Shown here in pieces: positions 22,694 to 31,325 of a stretch of DNA of 50,001 bases (its first letter is position 1; each line of letters starts with the position of its first letter). Source of the DNA: Oscillospiraceae bacterium (GTDB lineage: Bacteria; Bacillota; Clostridia; Oscillospirales; Acutalibacteraceae); NCBI GenBank assembly GCA_902772935.1, contig CACYCR010000158.1, positions 1 to 50,001 of the forward strand. Direction: 5' to 3'. The notes under the pieces were generated by a model. That model made no database searches, was not told the DNA's origin, and worked only from the letters and a program-made list of their open reading frames with translations. The position numbers and the translations under genes are program-made.

Positions 22694-24142
22694 ATGGCAA
22701 TTTACAACCCGAAATCATTGAAGGCGGAAGAATTTATCAACGACGAAGAAATTCAGGCGACGCTCGCCTATGCCGAAGCAAACAAAAACAATGTGGAACT
22801 GATCGATCGGATCCTTGCAAAGGCACGCCCGCAAAAAACTGCAACCGGCTGCGTCTGCGCCGGATTGACCCATCGTGAGGCATCGGTTCTGCTTGCGTGT
22901 GAGATCCCGGAAAAGATCGAAGAAATCTATAAGATTGCGGAAGAGATCAAGCTCGCGTTTTACGGCAATCGCATCGTGATGTTTGCGCCGCTGTATCTGT
23001 CAAACTACTGTGTCAACGGCTGTCTGTACTGTCCGTACCATCTTAAAAACAAACATATCGCACGCAAAAAACTGACGCAGGAAGAAGTACGCGCGGAAGT
23101 TATTGCGCTGCAGGATATGGGCCATAAGCGCCTCGCGATCGAAGCAGGTGAGGACCCGAAAAACAATCCGATCGAATACATTCTCGAATGTATCAACACC
23201 ATTTACAGTGTGCATCACAAGAACGGCGACATCCGCCGCGTCAATGTGAACATCGCCGCAACGACTGTGGAGAATTATCGCAAGCTGAAAGAGGCAGGCA
23301 TCGGCACGTATATCCTGTTCCAGGAAACCTATCACAAAAAGAGCTATCTCGAACTGCATCCGACCGGCCCCAAGCATGACTATGACTACCATACGGAAGC
23401 GATGGACCGTGCAATGGAAGGCGGCATCGACGACGTCGGTCTCGGTGTGCTGTTCGGTCTGGAACTGTACAAATACGAATTTGCCGGACTCATCATGCAC
23501 GCGGAGCACTTGGAGGCTGTTCACGGCGTCGGTCCACATACGATCAGCGTTCCGCGGGTCAAGCGCGCCGACGACATTGACCCGGATACTTTTGACGGCG
23601 GCATCGACGACGACACGTTCGCAAAAATCACCGCCTGCATCCGTCTGGCCGTGCCGTATACCGGCATGATCATTTCCACGCGGGAAAGCGAAGCGGTCCG
23701 CGCAAAGTTGCTGCGGCTCGGCATTTCACAGATCAGCGGCGGCTCTCGTACCTCGGTCGGCGGATATACCGAAGAAGAGCGTCCGCATGACACGGAGCAG
23801 TTTGATGTTTCCGACCAACGGACACTCGACGAGGTTGTACGCTGGCTGATGAAAACCGATCATATTCCGTCGTTCTGTACGGCGTGCTATCGGGAAGGTC
23901 GGACGGGCGACCGCTTCATGAGTCTTTGCAAAAGCGGACAGATCCTCAACTGCTGTCATCCAAACGCGCTCATGACGCTGACAGAATACCTCGAAGACTA
24001 TGCTTCCGAGGAGACCAAAAAAATCGGCTATGCTATGATCGAGCGCGAGCTGGAACGTATCCCGAAAGAAAAGGTCCGCGAGATTGCGCGGCAGCACATC
24101 GCCGATATCAGAAACTCCAACCGCCGTGATTTCCGCTTTTAA
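22694..24142 (+). CDS. hydG: [FeFe] hydrogenase maturase HydG (tyrosine lyase)
   Basis: A 482-residue radical SAM enzyme that cleaves tyrosine to p-cresol, CO and cyanide, building the iron-carbonyl-cyanide unit for the H-cluster. The radical SAM motif CVNGCLYC holds C106, C110 and C113. The C-terminal auxiliary cluster is given by FCTACYREGRTGDRF and a later Cys in LNCCHPNAL. The start is ATG 22694, with AAAGGA upstream; the longer frame from 22652 has no good ribosome site. The length is close to the family norm of about 470. It stands between hydE and hydF. Confidence 0.96.
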   Translation: MAIYNPKSLKAEEFINDEEIQATLAYAEANKNNVELIDRILAKARPQKTATGCVCAGLTHREASVLLACEIPEKIEEIYKIAEEIKLAFYGNRIVMFAPLYLSNYCVNGCLYCPYHLKNKHIARKKLTQEEVRAEVIALQDMGHKRLAIEAGEDPKNNPIEYILECINTIYSVHHKNGDIRRVNVNIAATTVENYRKLKEAGIGTYILFQETYHKKSYLELHPTGPKHDYDYHTEAMDRAMEGGIDDVGLGVLFGLELYKYEFAGLIMHAEHLEAVHGVGPHTISVPRVKRADDIDPDTFDGGIDDDTFAKITACIRLAVPYTGMIISTRESEAVRAKLLRLGISQISGGSRTSVGGYTEEERPHDTEQFDVSDQRTLDEVVRWLMKTDHIPSFCTACYREGRTGDRFMSLCKSGQILNCCHPNALMTLTEYLEDYASEETKKIGYAMIERELERIPKEKVREIARQHIADIRNSNRRDFRF

Positions 24143-24154
24143 GGAGGCGAATGC

Positions 24155-25348
24155 ATGGGATTGAACGATACGCCGTCTGGTGAACGGCTGCACATCGGAT
24201 TTTTCGGTCTGCGCAACGCGGGAAAATCCAGCCTTGTCAACGCGGTGACCGGACAGACGGTTTCGGTGGTGTCTGACATCAAGGGAACCACAACCGACCC
24301 GGTCAAAAAAGCAATGGAACTGCTGCCGCTCGGCCCGGTGCTGCTCATTGATACGCCGGGGCTTGATGACGCGGGTGCACTCGGTGAACAGCGAGTGCAA
24401 CGGGCAAAAGAGATCTTGCGGCAGACGGACTGCGCCGTTCTGGTTGTTGACGCGGTTCGCGGGCTGACAGACGATGACTCTGCGCTGCTTGCATTGCTGC
24501 AGGAAAGAATGGTTCCGTATCTGATTGCATATAATAAGGCCGATCTGCTGCCTGCAGTGCCGCAAAGCGGAGCGCGCGACTGTTATATCAGCGCCGCGAC
24601 CGGGGTAGGTATCCAGGAATTCAAGGAAAAACTGTCTTATCTTGTGCCGCAGCGGCAGCAGCGGCGGCTGGTTGCCGATCTGCTGTCACCGGGCGATACG
24701 GTGGTGCTCGTCACGCCGATTGACGCGTCTGCGCCGAAGGGGCGGCTGATTCTGCCGCAGCAGCAGGTGATGCGCGACATCCTGGATGCGCACTGTACAT
24801 TTGCGGTGTGTCAGCCGGAAGAGCTTCCGGCAACTCTTTCCATGCTGCAGCGGCCGCCGAAGCTCGTCATCACCGATTCTCAGGCGTTTGCCCGTGTCAG
24901 CAAAGACACGCCGCCGGAGATTATGCTGACGTCCTTCTCGATTCTTTTTGCTCGGTATAAAGGCAGTCTGCCGCTGCTGTTGCGCGGCGCTGAGCGACTG
25001 GGTACGCTCAAAGACGGTGATCGGGTTCTCATCAGTGAAGGATGCACCCATCATCGGCAGTGCGGCGATATCGGCACGGTGAAGCTGCCGGCTTGGATTC
25101 GCGCCCATTGCGGCGCTTCACCGGTGTTTCAGTTTACATCGGGCGGTTCATTCCCGGACGATTTGTCCGGTTTTGCGCTGGTGATCCACTGCGGCGGCTG
25201 CATGCTCAATGAAAACGAAATGCGCCACCGGATGCAAACGGCAAATGCAGCCGGGGTGCCAATGGTCAATTACGGTCTTGCCATTGCAGAGATGCATGGG
25301 ATTCTGAAACGCAGTGTGCAGGCGCTGGAGAAAGGGGAACAGGTATGA
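24155..25348 (+). CDS. hydF: [FeFe] hydrogenase H-cluster scaffold GTPase HydF
   Basis: A 397-residue GTPase and scaffold that carries the diiron precursor to apo-hydrogenase. The N-terminal G domain has the P-loop GLRNAGKS (residues 18-25), the switch segment SDIKGTTTDPV, G3 DTPGLDD and G4 NKAD. The C-terminal cluster-binding motif is complete: CTHH, then HCGGC about 50 residues later. Shine-Dalgarno AAGGAGG lies before ATG 24155. With hydE and hydG it completes the maturase set; the hydrogenase itself is not in the window. Confidence 0.96.
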   Translation: MGLNDTPSGERLHIGFFGLRNAGKSSLVNAVTGQTVSVVSDIKGTTTDPVKKAMELLPLGPVLLIDTPGLDDAGALGEQRVQRAKEILRQTDCAVLVVDAVRGLTDDDSALLALLQERMVPYLIAYNKADLLPAVPQSGARDCYISAATGVGIQEFKEKLSYLVPQRQQRRLVADLLSPGDTVVLVTPIDASAPKGRLILPQQQVMRDILDAHCTFAVCQPEELPATLSMLQRPPKLVITDSQAFARVSKDTPPEIMLTSFSILFARYKGSLPLLLRGAERLGTLKDGDRVLISEGCTHHRQCGDIGTVKLPAWIRAHCGASPVFQFTSGGSFPDDLSGFALVIHCGGCMLNENEMRHRMQTANAAGVPMVNYGLAIAEMHGILKRSVQALEKGEQV

Positions 25349-26106
25349 AAACAGAAGTGATTACCCTCAACAAGGAGCGAAACGTCACTCTGACGGTTTG
25401 TGTGCAGGATATCGGCGGTGAATACGGATTTCAAGTGCGGCCGGCAGTGCTGGTCATTCCGGGCGGCAGTTATCTGATGTGCTCCGACCGGGAGGCAGAG
25501 CCTGTGGCGCTCGCGTATGCCTGCGCAGGTTATCAGACCTTTGTTTTGCGTTACACGGTCGGCGACATCTGCGCCTGGCCGATGCCGTTGGAGGACTACG
25601 AAGCGGCAATGGCGCTGATACACAAAAATGCCGAGATCTGGCATGTGGATCCAGACAGAATTGCCGTTGTCGGGTTTTCCGCCGGCGGTCATCTTGCCGC
25701 TTGTACTGCAACGATTGCAAGGCAAAAACCGGCGGCCGCTGTGCTGGTTTATCCCGTGATTTTCCCCGTTGCGTCGATTCTCCCGGCAATCATGGCTGAA
25801 GGAAAGCCGGAGCTTCCCGCACCGCATCAGTGCGTGGACAGCACAACCTGTCCCTGCTTTTTCGCGGCGGCCCGTGACGACAAAACCGTTGATGTGAAAA
25901 ACGCCCTTGCCATGCAGCAGGCGCTGCTCGAGCACGGGATTCCGTTTGAAAGTCACATCTATGCCCGCGGCGGTCACGGCTTTTCAACCGCAGCGTCACA
26001 TGTCCTGCGGACAGCGGCCTGTGCGCGCACGAAAAACTGGGTTGACGACAGCATCGGCTGGCTGGAAGAGCAGTTCGGCGTGCTGACGTATGAAGGGTTC
26101 AGATAA
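25345..26106 (+). CDS. Alpha/beta hydrolase, esterase/lipase-like
   Basis: A 253-residue alpha/beta hydrolase of the BD-FAE/acetyl-esterase type. The oxyanion segment is LVIPGGSY (residues 36-43), the nucleophile elbow is GFSAGGH with Ser112, the acid is probably the Asp in AARDDKTVD, and the histidine is in ARGGHGFS. It is cytoplasmic. Its ATG overlaps the hydF stop by 4 bp, so it is part of the hyd operon, which is not expected for hydrogenase maturation. It may be a passenger cleaving acetyl groups from sugars, or linked to maturation in some unknown way. Confidence 0.88.
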   Translation: MKTEVITLNKERNVTLTVCVQDIGGEYGFQVRPAVLVIPGGSYLMCSDREAEPVALAYACAGYQTFVLRYTVGDICAWPMPLEDYEAAMALIHKNAEIWHVDPDRIAVVGFSAGGHLAACTATIARQKPAAAVLVYPVIFPVASILPAIMAEGKPELPAPHQCVDSTTCPCFFAAARDDKTVDVKNALAMQQALLEHGIPFESHIYARGGHGFSTAASHVLRTAACARTKNWVDDSIGWLEEQFGVLTYEGFR

Positions 26107-26131
26107 ACGCTGACGATTGCTTACCAAAGAT

Positions 26132-26168
26132 AAAACTGCAGCTGTGGATTTCCACGGCTGCAGTTTTT
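26132..26168. terminator. Bidirectional terminator between hyd operon and yfhO
   Basis: AAAACTGCAGC (26132-26142) pairs with GCTGCAGTTTT (26157-26167), and inside it GTGGA pairs with TCCAC. The run of A on one side and T on the other makes it work in both directions between the convergent genes. Confidence 0.9.
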
Positions 26169-26180
26169 CGTTGTGATGCG

Positions 26181-29093
26181 TCAGTCTTCCTCGCGGTGCT
26201 GCAGGGAGGAGAGATCAATTTCTTCCACGGTTTGTTCCGGCGGCACAATGATTTCTTTTTTGGGCTGTTGTTTCGGTGGGCGGATGACTTCTCTTGTCGG
26301 CGCAGATGGGCGGCTTGCAGACTGCGGCTTTTCGGGTGTCTGCGGTTGCTCTGGTGTCGGAAGGAACAGCGCTTCATCCGCGCAGCCGCCATAGCGTGTA
26401 TCCAGCAAAATTGGCAATCCGGCGCGCAGCCGGCGCTTTTGTGTGCGGCGTTTCAGCAAGAACTGTACCACAAGGATCACGATCAGCACAAACAGCGCAA
26501 AACCGCTGATGAGAATACCGGCGCCGAGACCGGGCGTATGATAACGGAAGCTGATCTCATGGACGCCTTTTGCAACCCGCACGCCGAGCAGAGCGTCGCC
26601 GATGGCAACAAGATCATCACTGTCAACCGCTGCGCCGTCAAGCGTGACGCGCCAGCCGGTATCGTACGGGATGGATGTGTACAGCAGACAGTCTTCGTCT
26701 GCGGTGAAGTTACCGCGGACACTCGTTCCGGAAAGCTCGGTGAGCTGCATGGTGTTCTGACTGAGCTTCTCGTATCCTTTGCTGAACAGCTCGTTATCCA
26801 TTGTGCAGAACGAAACCGTCACATAGCCGCTGTCACGTTCAAAGGGGACCGTAACATTGATCGTTTCGCCCTTTTTGTAGTACCCGAGATCCAGAATGCA
26901 GTTTTGCGAAGCGTTTTGGTTGATTGAGCCGATCACGGAGCTGATGTTGACGTCTTTGCTGTTCGCACCGTCCGCAGCGAAGTACAGATAGACATTTGCG
27001 TTTTCGGTTGTTGTGACCGAGAAGGTTGCGCTGGCCTCAGCGGAGGCGTCGGTTTTTCTGAAATAGAACTGCGTTTCTGAAAGGTCTTCCGTGAAGGGTT
27101 CGCAGTTGGTATAATTGATGAACATGAGCGGCACCGGGTGGAACAGCTCACCCTCAAGCCCCGTTGCAAGATGGAAGAACGCGGTCTGCTCATCAAAGGG
27201 GATCACACGGTCGGGAAGCCACTGTTCCGTTGCGGCATCCACGCAGAAGGCCAGCGGCAGATAATCCTTGACGGTGTAGGCGTTGTATTTTCCTTCCTTG
27301 GTAACAAAGCTGTAATGTGTATCGCTGAGTGTGTTCGGCGCTTCGTTATTGACCACGTACTTGAGTGCGTGCATCATGTTGTAGACCGGCGTCTGCGGGT
27401 TATAGGTGTAGCTGTTAATTTTGTTGCTCATCATACCGAGCGAAGATTCCATCTTGGCCATCTTTTCATACGCCATGGAGGAAAAGACCGAAACACCATT
27501 ATAGCCGAACCAGCTGTTGTCCATCCGGGTCCGCAGATTGGTCAGCTCCATCCGGTAGAACGAATCCTGCTCGATGGTGTCCAGTTTTTCCTTGAGTGCG
27601 CGGAATTCGTCATAATCGTCTTCATAGGATGCGCGCGTTACATTGTTCGGGAAATCCGGCGTATCGCAGATGATCGCCTCGCTACAGATGCAGACGCAGA
27701 GCATGACCGTCATGGAAAGGGCAAAGGTTTTCCGGCTTTTCAGCAGGATCAGCAAAAAGACGTACAGCGCGAGAAATGCCATGGTGAAATAGACCGTGGT
27801 GTCCGTGACGTTCTTTGAGGCGATGTCCTGCACGATAACGACAAAAGCGAGCAGCAGAACCCCGGTAAGCGCAATCTGCCTGGAGGAGAATTCCCGCAGT
27901 CGGCGGAAGGTCTTGTACCCCATGACGAGAAGTATGAACGAATACATGAACGAAAAGCGGTAGGGCAGATCGTTCGGAAAGTGCATACCGTGCCAATAGA
28001 AGTTCAACCGGTTGAGGTTGAAGGAAAGGAAAAAGACGGCAAGCAGCAGGAGGGTTGCTGCCTTTTCTTTTTTTTCAATGGATTTTGTGAAGAAATACAG
28101 CGGTGCCAGCAGCAGCGTCAGCACACCGCAATAGACATTCGGCAAAACGTCGTCACCGCTGCTGCGGATGGTTGTGGTCAGACCGCCGAGATGATTCGCA
28201 AAGAAATCGAAGAAGGTGAAATACGTCTTCCATTCGTTCGGTGCGCCGCCGGAGGTTGCACTGCAGTTCTGCAGTACCCGATAAGTTGGCAGCAGTGCGG
28301 CAGCCATCAGTGCAGCGGCAAGCAGTGCGGCGCCTACAAACAGAAACCCGCTGCGCAGAAAGCGGCTGTTTTTCAGACGGCTTTCACCTGTGGTACCGGT
28401 TTGTGCAGTAGCAGCATAATGCGAAAAATAATAATAGAGAAAATAGATGACGGAAAACAGGCAGAGCATATACGACATATAGTAATTTGAGAACATGCTC
28501 AGCGAAAGTGAAAAAACGAACCAAGCCGGTTTCTGTGCATCAATGATCTGTTCAATGCCGAACAAAATCAGCGGCAGCAGCACCATGGCGTCAAGCCACA
28601 TAACATTCCAATAGTATGCGAGCATATAGCCGCAAAAGGCGTACAACAGACCGAACGCGGCGGAAACGGGCGCATGGCTGTTCTGGCTGCGCTTGAGGTA
28701 ATAGGTAAAGGTGCCTGCGGCAAGCGCCGCTTTGATGAGCGCCATGGCGGCGATGGCCTCGGGTACATGCTTGTGTCCGAAAAAGACAACAATCGCGCCG
28801 ATGGGGCTCGAAAGGTAGTTGAAATAATTGCCGAGGAAACAGCTGCCGAGTCCCGATGTCCAGGAATACTGCAGGGATTCATGCGCGAAAAGACGGTCAT
28901 ACAATTCGGCAAACAGCGGGCCGTACTGATGATACAGGTCCATTCGCAGCATGGTATTGCCGCCGAAAGGAAAAACGCCCGTGCAAAGATAAACAATGAG
29001 CATTGTGCCGGCAGCCATGGCAAACGAGAGCAGGACATAACGGTTGCGCCGCAACAGATTTTGCCGCTTGACCAGTGGGGTCTGAGATTGCAT
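26181..29093 (-). CDS. YfhO-family membrane protein
   Basis: A 970-residue polytopic membrane protein of the YfhO family (GT-C-like fold, linked in Firmicutes to glycosylation of teichoic acids or lipoteichoic acid). Some 12 or more hydrophobic helices fill residues 20-460, then an extracellular beta-rich domain of about 330 residues, a last helix (LISGFALFVLIVILVVQFLL) and a charged, proline-rich cytoplasmic tail. The early GGNTMLRMDLYHQYGPLFAELYDRL and the WTSGLGSCFLGNYFNYLSSP are typical. ATG 29093 has AAGGA at 6 nt; ATG 29111 has no ribosome site. The donor lipid and target polymer are unknown. Confidence 0.88.
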   Translation of the reverse strand: MQSQTPLVKRQNLLRRNRYVLLSFAMAAGTMLIVYLCTGVFPFGGNTMLRMDLYHQYGPLFAELYDRLFAHESLQYSWTSGLGSCFLGNYFNYLSSPIGAIVVFFGHKHVPEAIAAMALIKAALAAGTFTYYLKRSQNSHAPVSAAFGLLYAFCGYMLAYYWNVMWLDAMVLLPLILFGIEQIIDAQKPAWFVFSLSLSMFSNYYMSYMLCLFSVIYFLYYYFSHYAATAQTGTTGESRLKNSRFLRSGFLFVGAALLAAALMAAALLPTYRVLQNCSATSGGAPNEWKTYFTFFDFFANHLGGLTTTIRSSGDDVLPNVYCGVLTLLLAPLYFFTKSIEKKEKAATLLLLAVFFLSFNLNRLNFYWHGMHFPNDLPYRFSFMYSFILLVMGYKTFRRLREFSSRQIALTGVLLLAFVVIVQDIASKNVTDTTVYFTMAFLALYVFLLILLKSRKTFALSMTVMLCVCICSEAIICDTPDFPNNVTRASYEDDYDEFRALKEKLDTIEQDSFYRMELTNLRTRMDNSWFGYNGVSVFSSMAYEKMAKMESSLGMMSNKINSYTYNPQTPVYNMMHALKYVVNNEAPNTLSDTHYSFVTKEGKYNAYTVKDYLPLAFCVDAATEQWLPDRVIPFDEQTAFFHLATGLEGELFHPVPLMFINYTNCEPFTEDLSETQFYFRKTDASAEASATFSVTTTENANVYLYFAADGANSKDVNISSVIGSINQNASQNCILDLGYYKKGETINVTVPFERDSGYVTVSFCTMDNELFSKGYEKLSQNTMQLTELSGTSVRGNFTADEDCLLYTSIPYDTGWRVTLDGAAVDSDDLVAIGDALLGVRVAKGVHEISFRYHTPGLGAGILISGFALFVLIVILVVQFLLKRRTQKRRLRAGLPILLDTRYGGCADEALFLPTPEQPQTPEKPQSASRPSAPTREVIRPPKQQPKKEIIVPPEQTVEEIDLSSLQHREED

Positions 29094-29143
29094 AAGTGTC
29101 CTTCTTTCCATATTGATCTATTTTCCAAAATAATCTATGCTCA

Positions 29144-29172
29144 ATGATACATGATTTTCCGGATTTGTTCAA
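29144..29172 (-). promoter_or_regulatory. Promoter of the yfhO-family gene
   Basis: On the minus strand TTGAAC (29167-29172), a 17-bp spacer and TATCAT (29144-29149) lie about 50 bp upstream of the chosen start codon. Confidence 0.6.
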
Positions 29173-29191
29173 GGCATTTCACAAAATTACA

Positions 29192-29220
29192 TCATAAATT
29201 TCACGACTCGGACATAACTT
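29192..29220 (+). promoter_or_regulatory. Possible sigma-E promoter of spoIIIA
   Basis: TCATAAA (29192-29198) and CATAACTT (29213-29220) are 14 bp apart. This compares well with the sigma-E pattern (KMATATT, 14-15 bp, CATACAMT) known for mother-cell genes such as spoIIIAA of Bacillus subtilis. It lies 85 bp before the spoIIIAA start. Confidence 0.5.
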
Positions 29221-29304
29221 TTATCAGGTGGTCACGTCCGGACAAAGCCTTTTCCGAAGAAAGGCGTTTCTGCGGCGGACGGATACCGGGAAAGGGGCGG
29301 TCGT

Positions 29305-30273
29305 ATGCAGGCGTTTGAACAAGCGGTGGAGGAACTTCCGCCGCCTTTGAAAACAGCGCTGCTGCGGAGTCCTCCGGCTATGCAGAAGCAGGTTTGGGAG
29401 CTGCGGCTGCGGGCTGCGGCGCCGCTGGTGCTGTGCGGTCAGTTCGGCAGTGCGTTTTTGCAGAAAGACGGAACGATGGGACAAACTTTGTCTGAAGCGG
29501 TCTTCGTTTCCGCAGCAGAACTGCAGGACTGCTTTCACCGGCTCTGTTCGTTTTCCGTACATACGCACCAGCAGGACATTGTTCATGGCTTTGTGACAAC
29601 GCACGGCGGTCACCGTGTCGGCATCTGCGGCAAAGCGGTTTGTGATGCGGCCGGACAGGTTGTTGCTGTCCGGGATATTTCTTCGCTGAATCTGCGAATC
29701 GCCCGGCAGTACTTCGGCTGCGCCGCACCACTTGAACCGCTGTTGAAAAAGACAGACGGCGGATTGCTGCTGGCAGGACCGCCGTCGAGCGGCAAGACGA
29801 CGATGTTGCGGGATCTGGCGCTTCGGCTGAGCGATTTCTCTCATGGAAACAGCAAGGTGTGCGTCGTGGATACGCGGCAGGAACTGATTCCGATGCGAAG
29901 CGCCGTGCCGCAGATGCAGACCGGATTCAACTGTGATGTGCTGGCCGGGTACCCGAAAGCACTTGGCATGGAAATCGCCGTGCGAGCTATGTCGCCGGCG
30001 TATCTGCTCTGCGATGAGCTGCTGACGGAAGAAGAGCTGGAAGCTGTGCGCCAAGCTGCCAGTACGGGTGTACGCATGATTGCGAGCGTGCATGCCGCAA
30101 ACAGGGCGGACCTGCTGGCAAGGCCGCTGATTCATGCGCTGCTGGCGACCGGCGCATTCTGCAAAGTCGTTCTTCTGAAAAAGACGCCGGCGCCGTGTAC
30201 GGTGGAAACTGTTTTTGACACAAAGGAGCTGCAAAATGAGATGGGTACCTGCACTGCTGGTCTGGGGCTGTAG
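29305..30273 (+). CDS. spoIIIAA: Stage III sporulation protein AA (ATPase)
   Basis: The 322-residue ATPase of the SpoIIIA-SpoIIQ channel, related to type II/IV secretion ATPases, made in the mother cell during engulfment. The Walker A motif AGPPSSGKTTML is at residues 157-168, with VVDTRQEL and LLCDELLTEEE in the following nucleotide-binding segments. No signal or membrane segment is expected and none is seen. First gene of a complete eight-gene operon; its end overlaps spoIIIAB by 38 bp. The length is a little above the B. subtilis protein (307). Confidence 0.96.
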   Translation: MQAFEQAVEELPPPLKTALLRSPPAMQKQVWELRLRAAAPLVLCGQFGSAFLQKDGTMGQTLSEAVFVSAAELQDCFHRLCSFSVHTHQQDIVHGFVTTHGGHRVGICGKAVCDAAGQVVAVRDISSLNLRIARQYFGCAAPLEPLLKKTDGGLLLAGPPSSGKTTMLRDLALRLSDFSHGNSKVCVVDTRQELIPMRSAVPQMQTGFNCDVLAGYPKALGMEIAVRAMSPAYLLCDELLTEEELEAVRQAASTGVRMIASVHAANRADLLARPLIHALLATGAFCKVVLLKKTPAPCTVETVFDTKELQNEMGTCTAGLGL

Positions 30274-30730
30274 TATTTTGCTCGGTTTGCGGGCGCGGTA
30301 TACGCTGAAGGCGCGGGAAATGACGATCTCGTCGCTGCTGCAGTTTCTGCAGACGCTGAAACTGCAGATGGCGTACGGCTGCGCGGCACTGCCGGATTTG
30401 CTGCAATCTCTTTCTTCTGATGACGGATTGGCGTTTTTGCCGGTGTGCTGCAGGATGATGGAAGAGGGCGTCAGCTTTCAAAAGGCTTGGGAAACGGCGG
30501 TTCAAACGTCTGCGCTGCCGCTTTTGCCGGCGCAGACGGCGCAGCTGCTGCGGCTCGGCAGTCTGCTCGGAACAACGGATCTCGGCGGGCAGATGCAGAT
30601 TCTGCAGCAAGTGACTTCGTTTTTTGAAGAGGCGCTGTCCGATGCCAAGCGCTGCCGGGCGCAAAAGGCGTCACTGTATAGCTGTCTCGGCGTATTCGCA
30701 GGCTTTCTGATTTTTATTGTTACGGTTTGA
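30236..30730 (+). CDS. spoIIIAB: Stage III sporulation protein AB
   Basis: A 164-residue membrane protein, the GspF-like platform component of the feeding-tube complex between mother cell and forespore. It has a hydrophobic N-terminus (WVPALLVWGCSILLGL), a long helical middle with TISSLLQFLQTLKLQMAYGCAALPDLL, a C-terminal RAQKASLYSCLGVFAGF and a final transmembrane helix (GVFAGFLIFIVTV). ATG 30236 has AAAGGAG 7 nt upstream; a longer TTG start is rejected. It overlaps spoIIIAA by 38 bp, suggesting coupled translation. Confidence 0.93.
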   Translation: MRWVPALLVWGCSILLGLRARYTLKAREMTISSLLQFLQTLKLQMAYGCAALPDLLQSLSSDDGLAFLPVCCRMMEEGVSFQKAWETAVQTSALPLLPAQTAQLLRLGSLLGTTDLGGQMQILQQVTSFFEEALSDAKRCRAQKASLYSCLGVFAGFLIFIVTV

Positions 30731-30744
30731 AACGCGGAGGATTC

Positions 30745-30939
30745 ATGGAGATTGAACTGATTTTGAAAATCGCTGCCATCGGATTGATTGTTTCGATCCT
30801 GAATCAGATCCTGGCACGTGCTGATAAAAGCGAATATACGACGCTGACCACGCTGATGGGTGTGATTCTGGTGCTGCTGATGCTGATTCCGCAGATCCGG
30901 TCACTGTTCTCGTCGGTGCGGGATCTGCTTTCGTTTTGA
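30745..30939 (+). CDS. spoIIIAC: Stage III sporulation protein AC
   Basis: A 64-residue protein with two transmembrane helices (IELILKIAAIGLIVSILNQIL and TLTTLMGVILVLLMLIPQI), matching SpoIIIAC (68 residues in B. subtilis). ATG 30745 is preceded by GGAGG. Its TGA overlaps the TTG start of spoIIIAD. It is part of the inner-membrane portion of the SpoIIIA complex. Confidence 0.93.
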   Translation: MEIELILKIAAIGLIVSILNQILARADKSEYTTLTTLMGVILVLLMLIPQIRSLFSSVRDLLSF

Positions 30940-31325
30940 ACCTGATTGGAAAGCTGGCAGCTTTTGCGCTTGGCGCGGCGCTGCTGTCGGTGTTCCTGAA
31001 AGAGAGCAAAAAAGAGTTCGTCCCCGTGCTGCAGATCGCGGCAGGTGTGACGATGATCCTGGCGCTGTTTGTATCAACCAGAGGGCAGTTTGGCACACTG
31101 CTGCGGCTGTTTTCGAAGACGTCACTGCCGCAGGAAGATGTCGCTTTGCTGCTGAAGGGCGCGGCGGTCTGTGTGGTGACAGAGCTTTGCGCCGCATTGT
31201 GCCGCGAAAACGGAAACGGCGCTGTCGGTGAAGTTCTGGTGCTGTCAGGGCGGCTCGTGACGCTGCTGCTGGCACTGCCGCTGCTGGAAACCGTGATGGA
31301 TGTTGCGCTTTCGTTTTGTACATGA
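30936..31325 (+). CDS. spoIIIAD: Stage III sporulation protein AD
   Basis: A 129-residue membrane protein of the SpoIIIA complex, with helices at about 3-20, 28-46 and 95-115. The start is a TTG overlapping the spoIIIAC stop (TTGA); the N-terminus NLIGKLAAFALGAALLSVFLKESKKEF lines up with known SpoIIIAD proteins, so the rare start seems right, probably through coupled translation. The normal family length is about 130. Its stop overlaps the spoIIIAE ATG. Confidence 0.92.
   Translation: MNLIGKLAAFALGAALLSVFLKESKKEFVPVLQIAAGVTMILALFVSTRGQFGTLLRLFSKTSLPQEDVALLLKGAAVCVVTELCAALCRENGNGAVGEVLVLSGRLVTLLLALPLLETVMDVALSFCT

Noticed and set aside
21360-26106. Structural [FeFe] hydrogenase gene hydA
   Set aside because: No open frame has the H-cluster cysteine motifs; only the maturases and accessory genes are present.
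29224-30234. 336-codon minus-strand open frame
   Set aside because: Antisense to spoIIIAA, Arg/His/Gln-rich and without a recognisable fold; a frame shadow.
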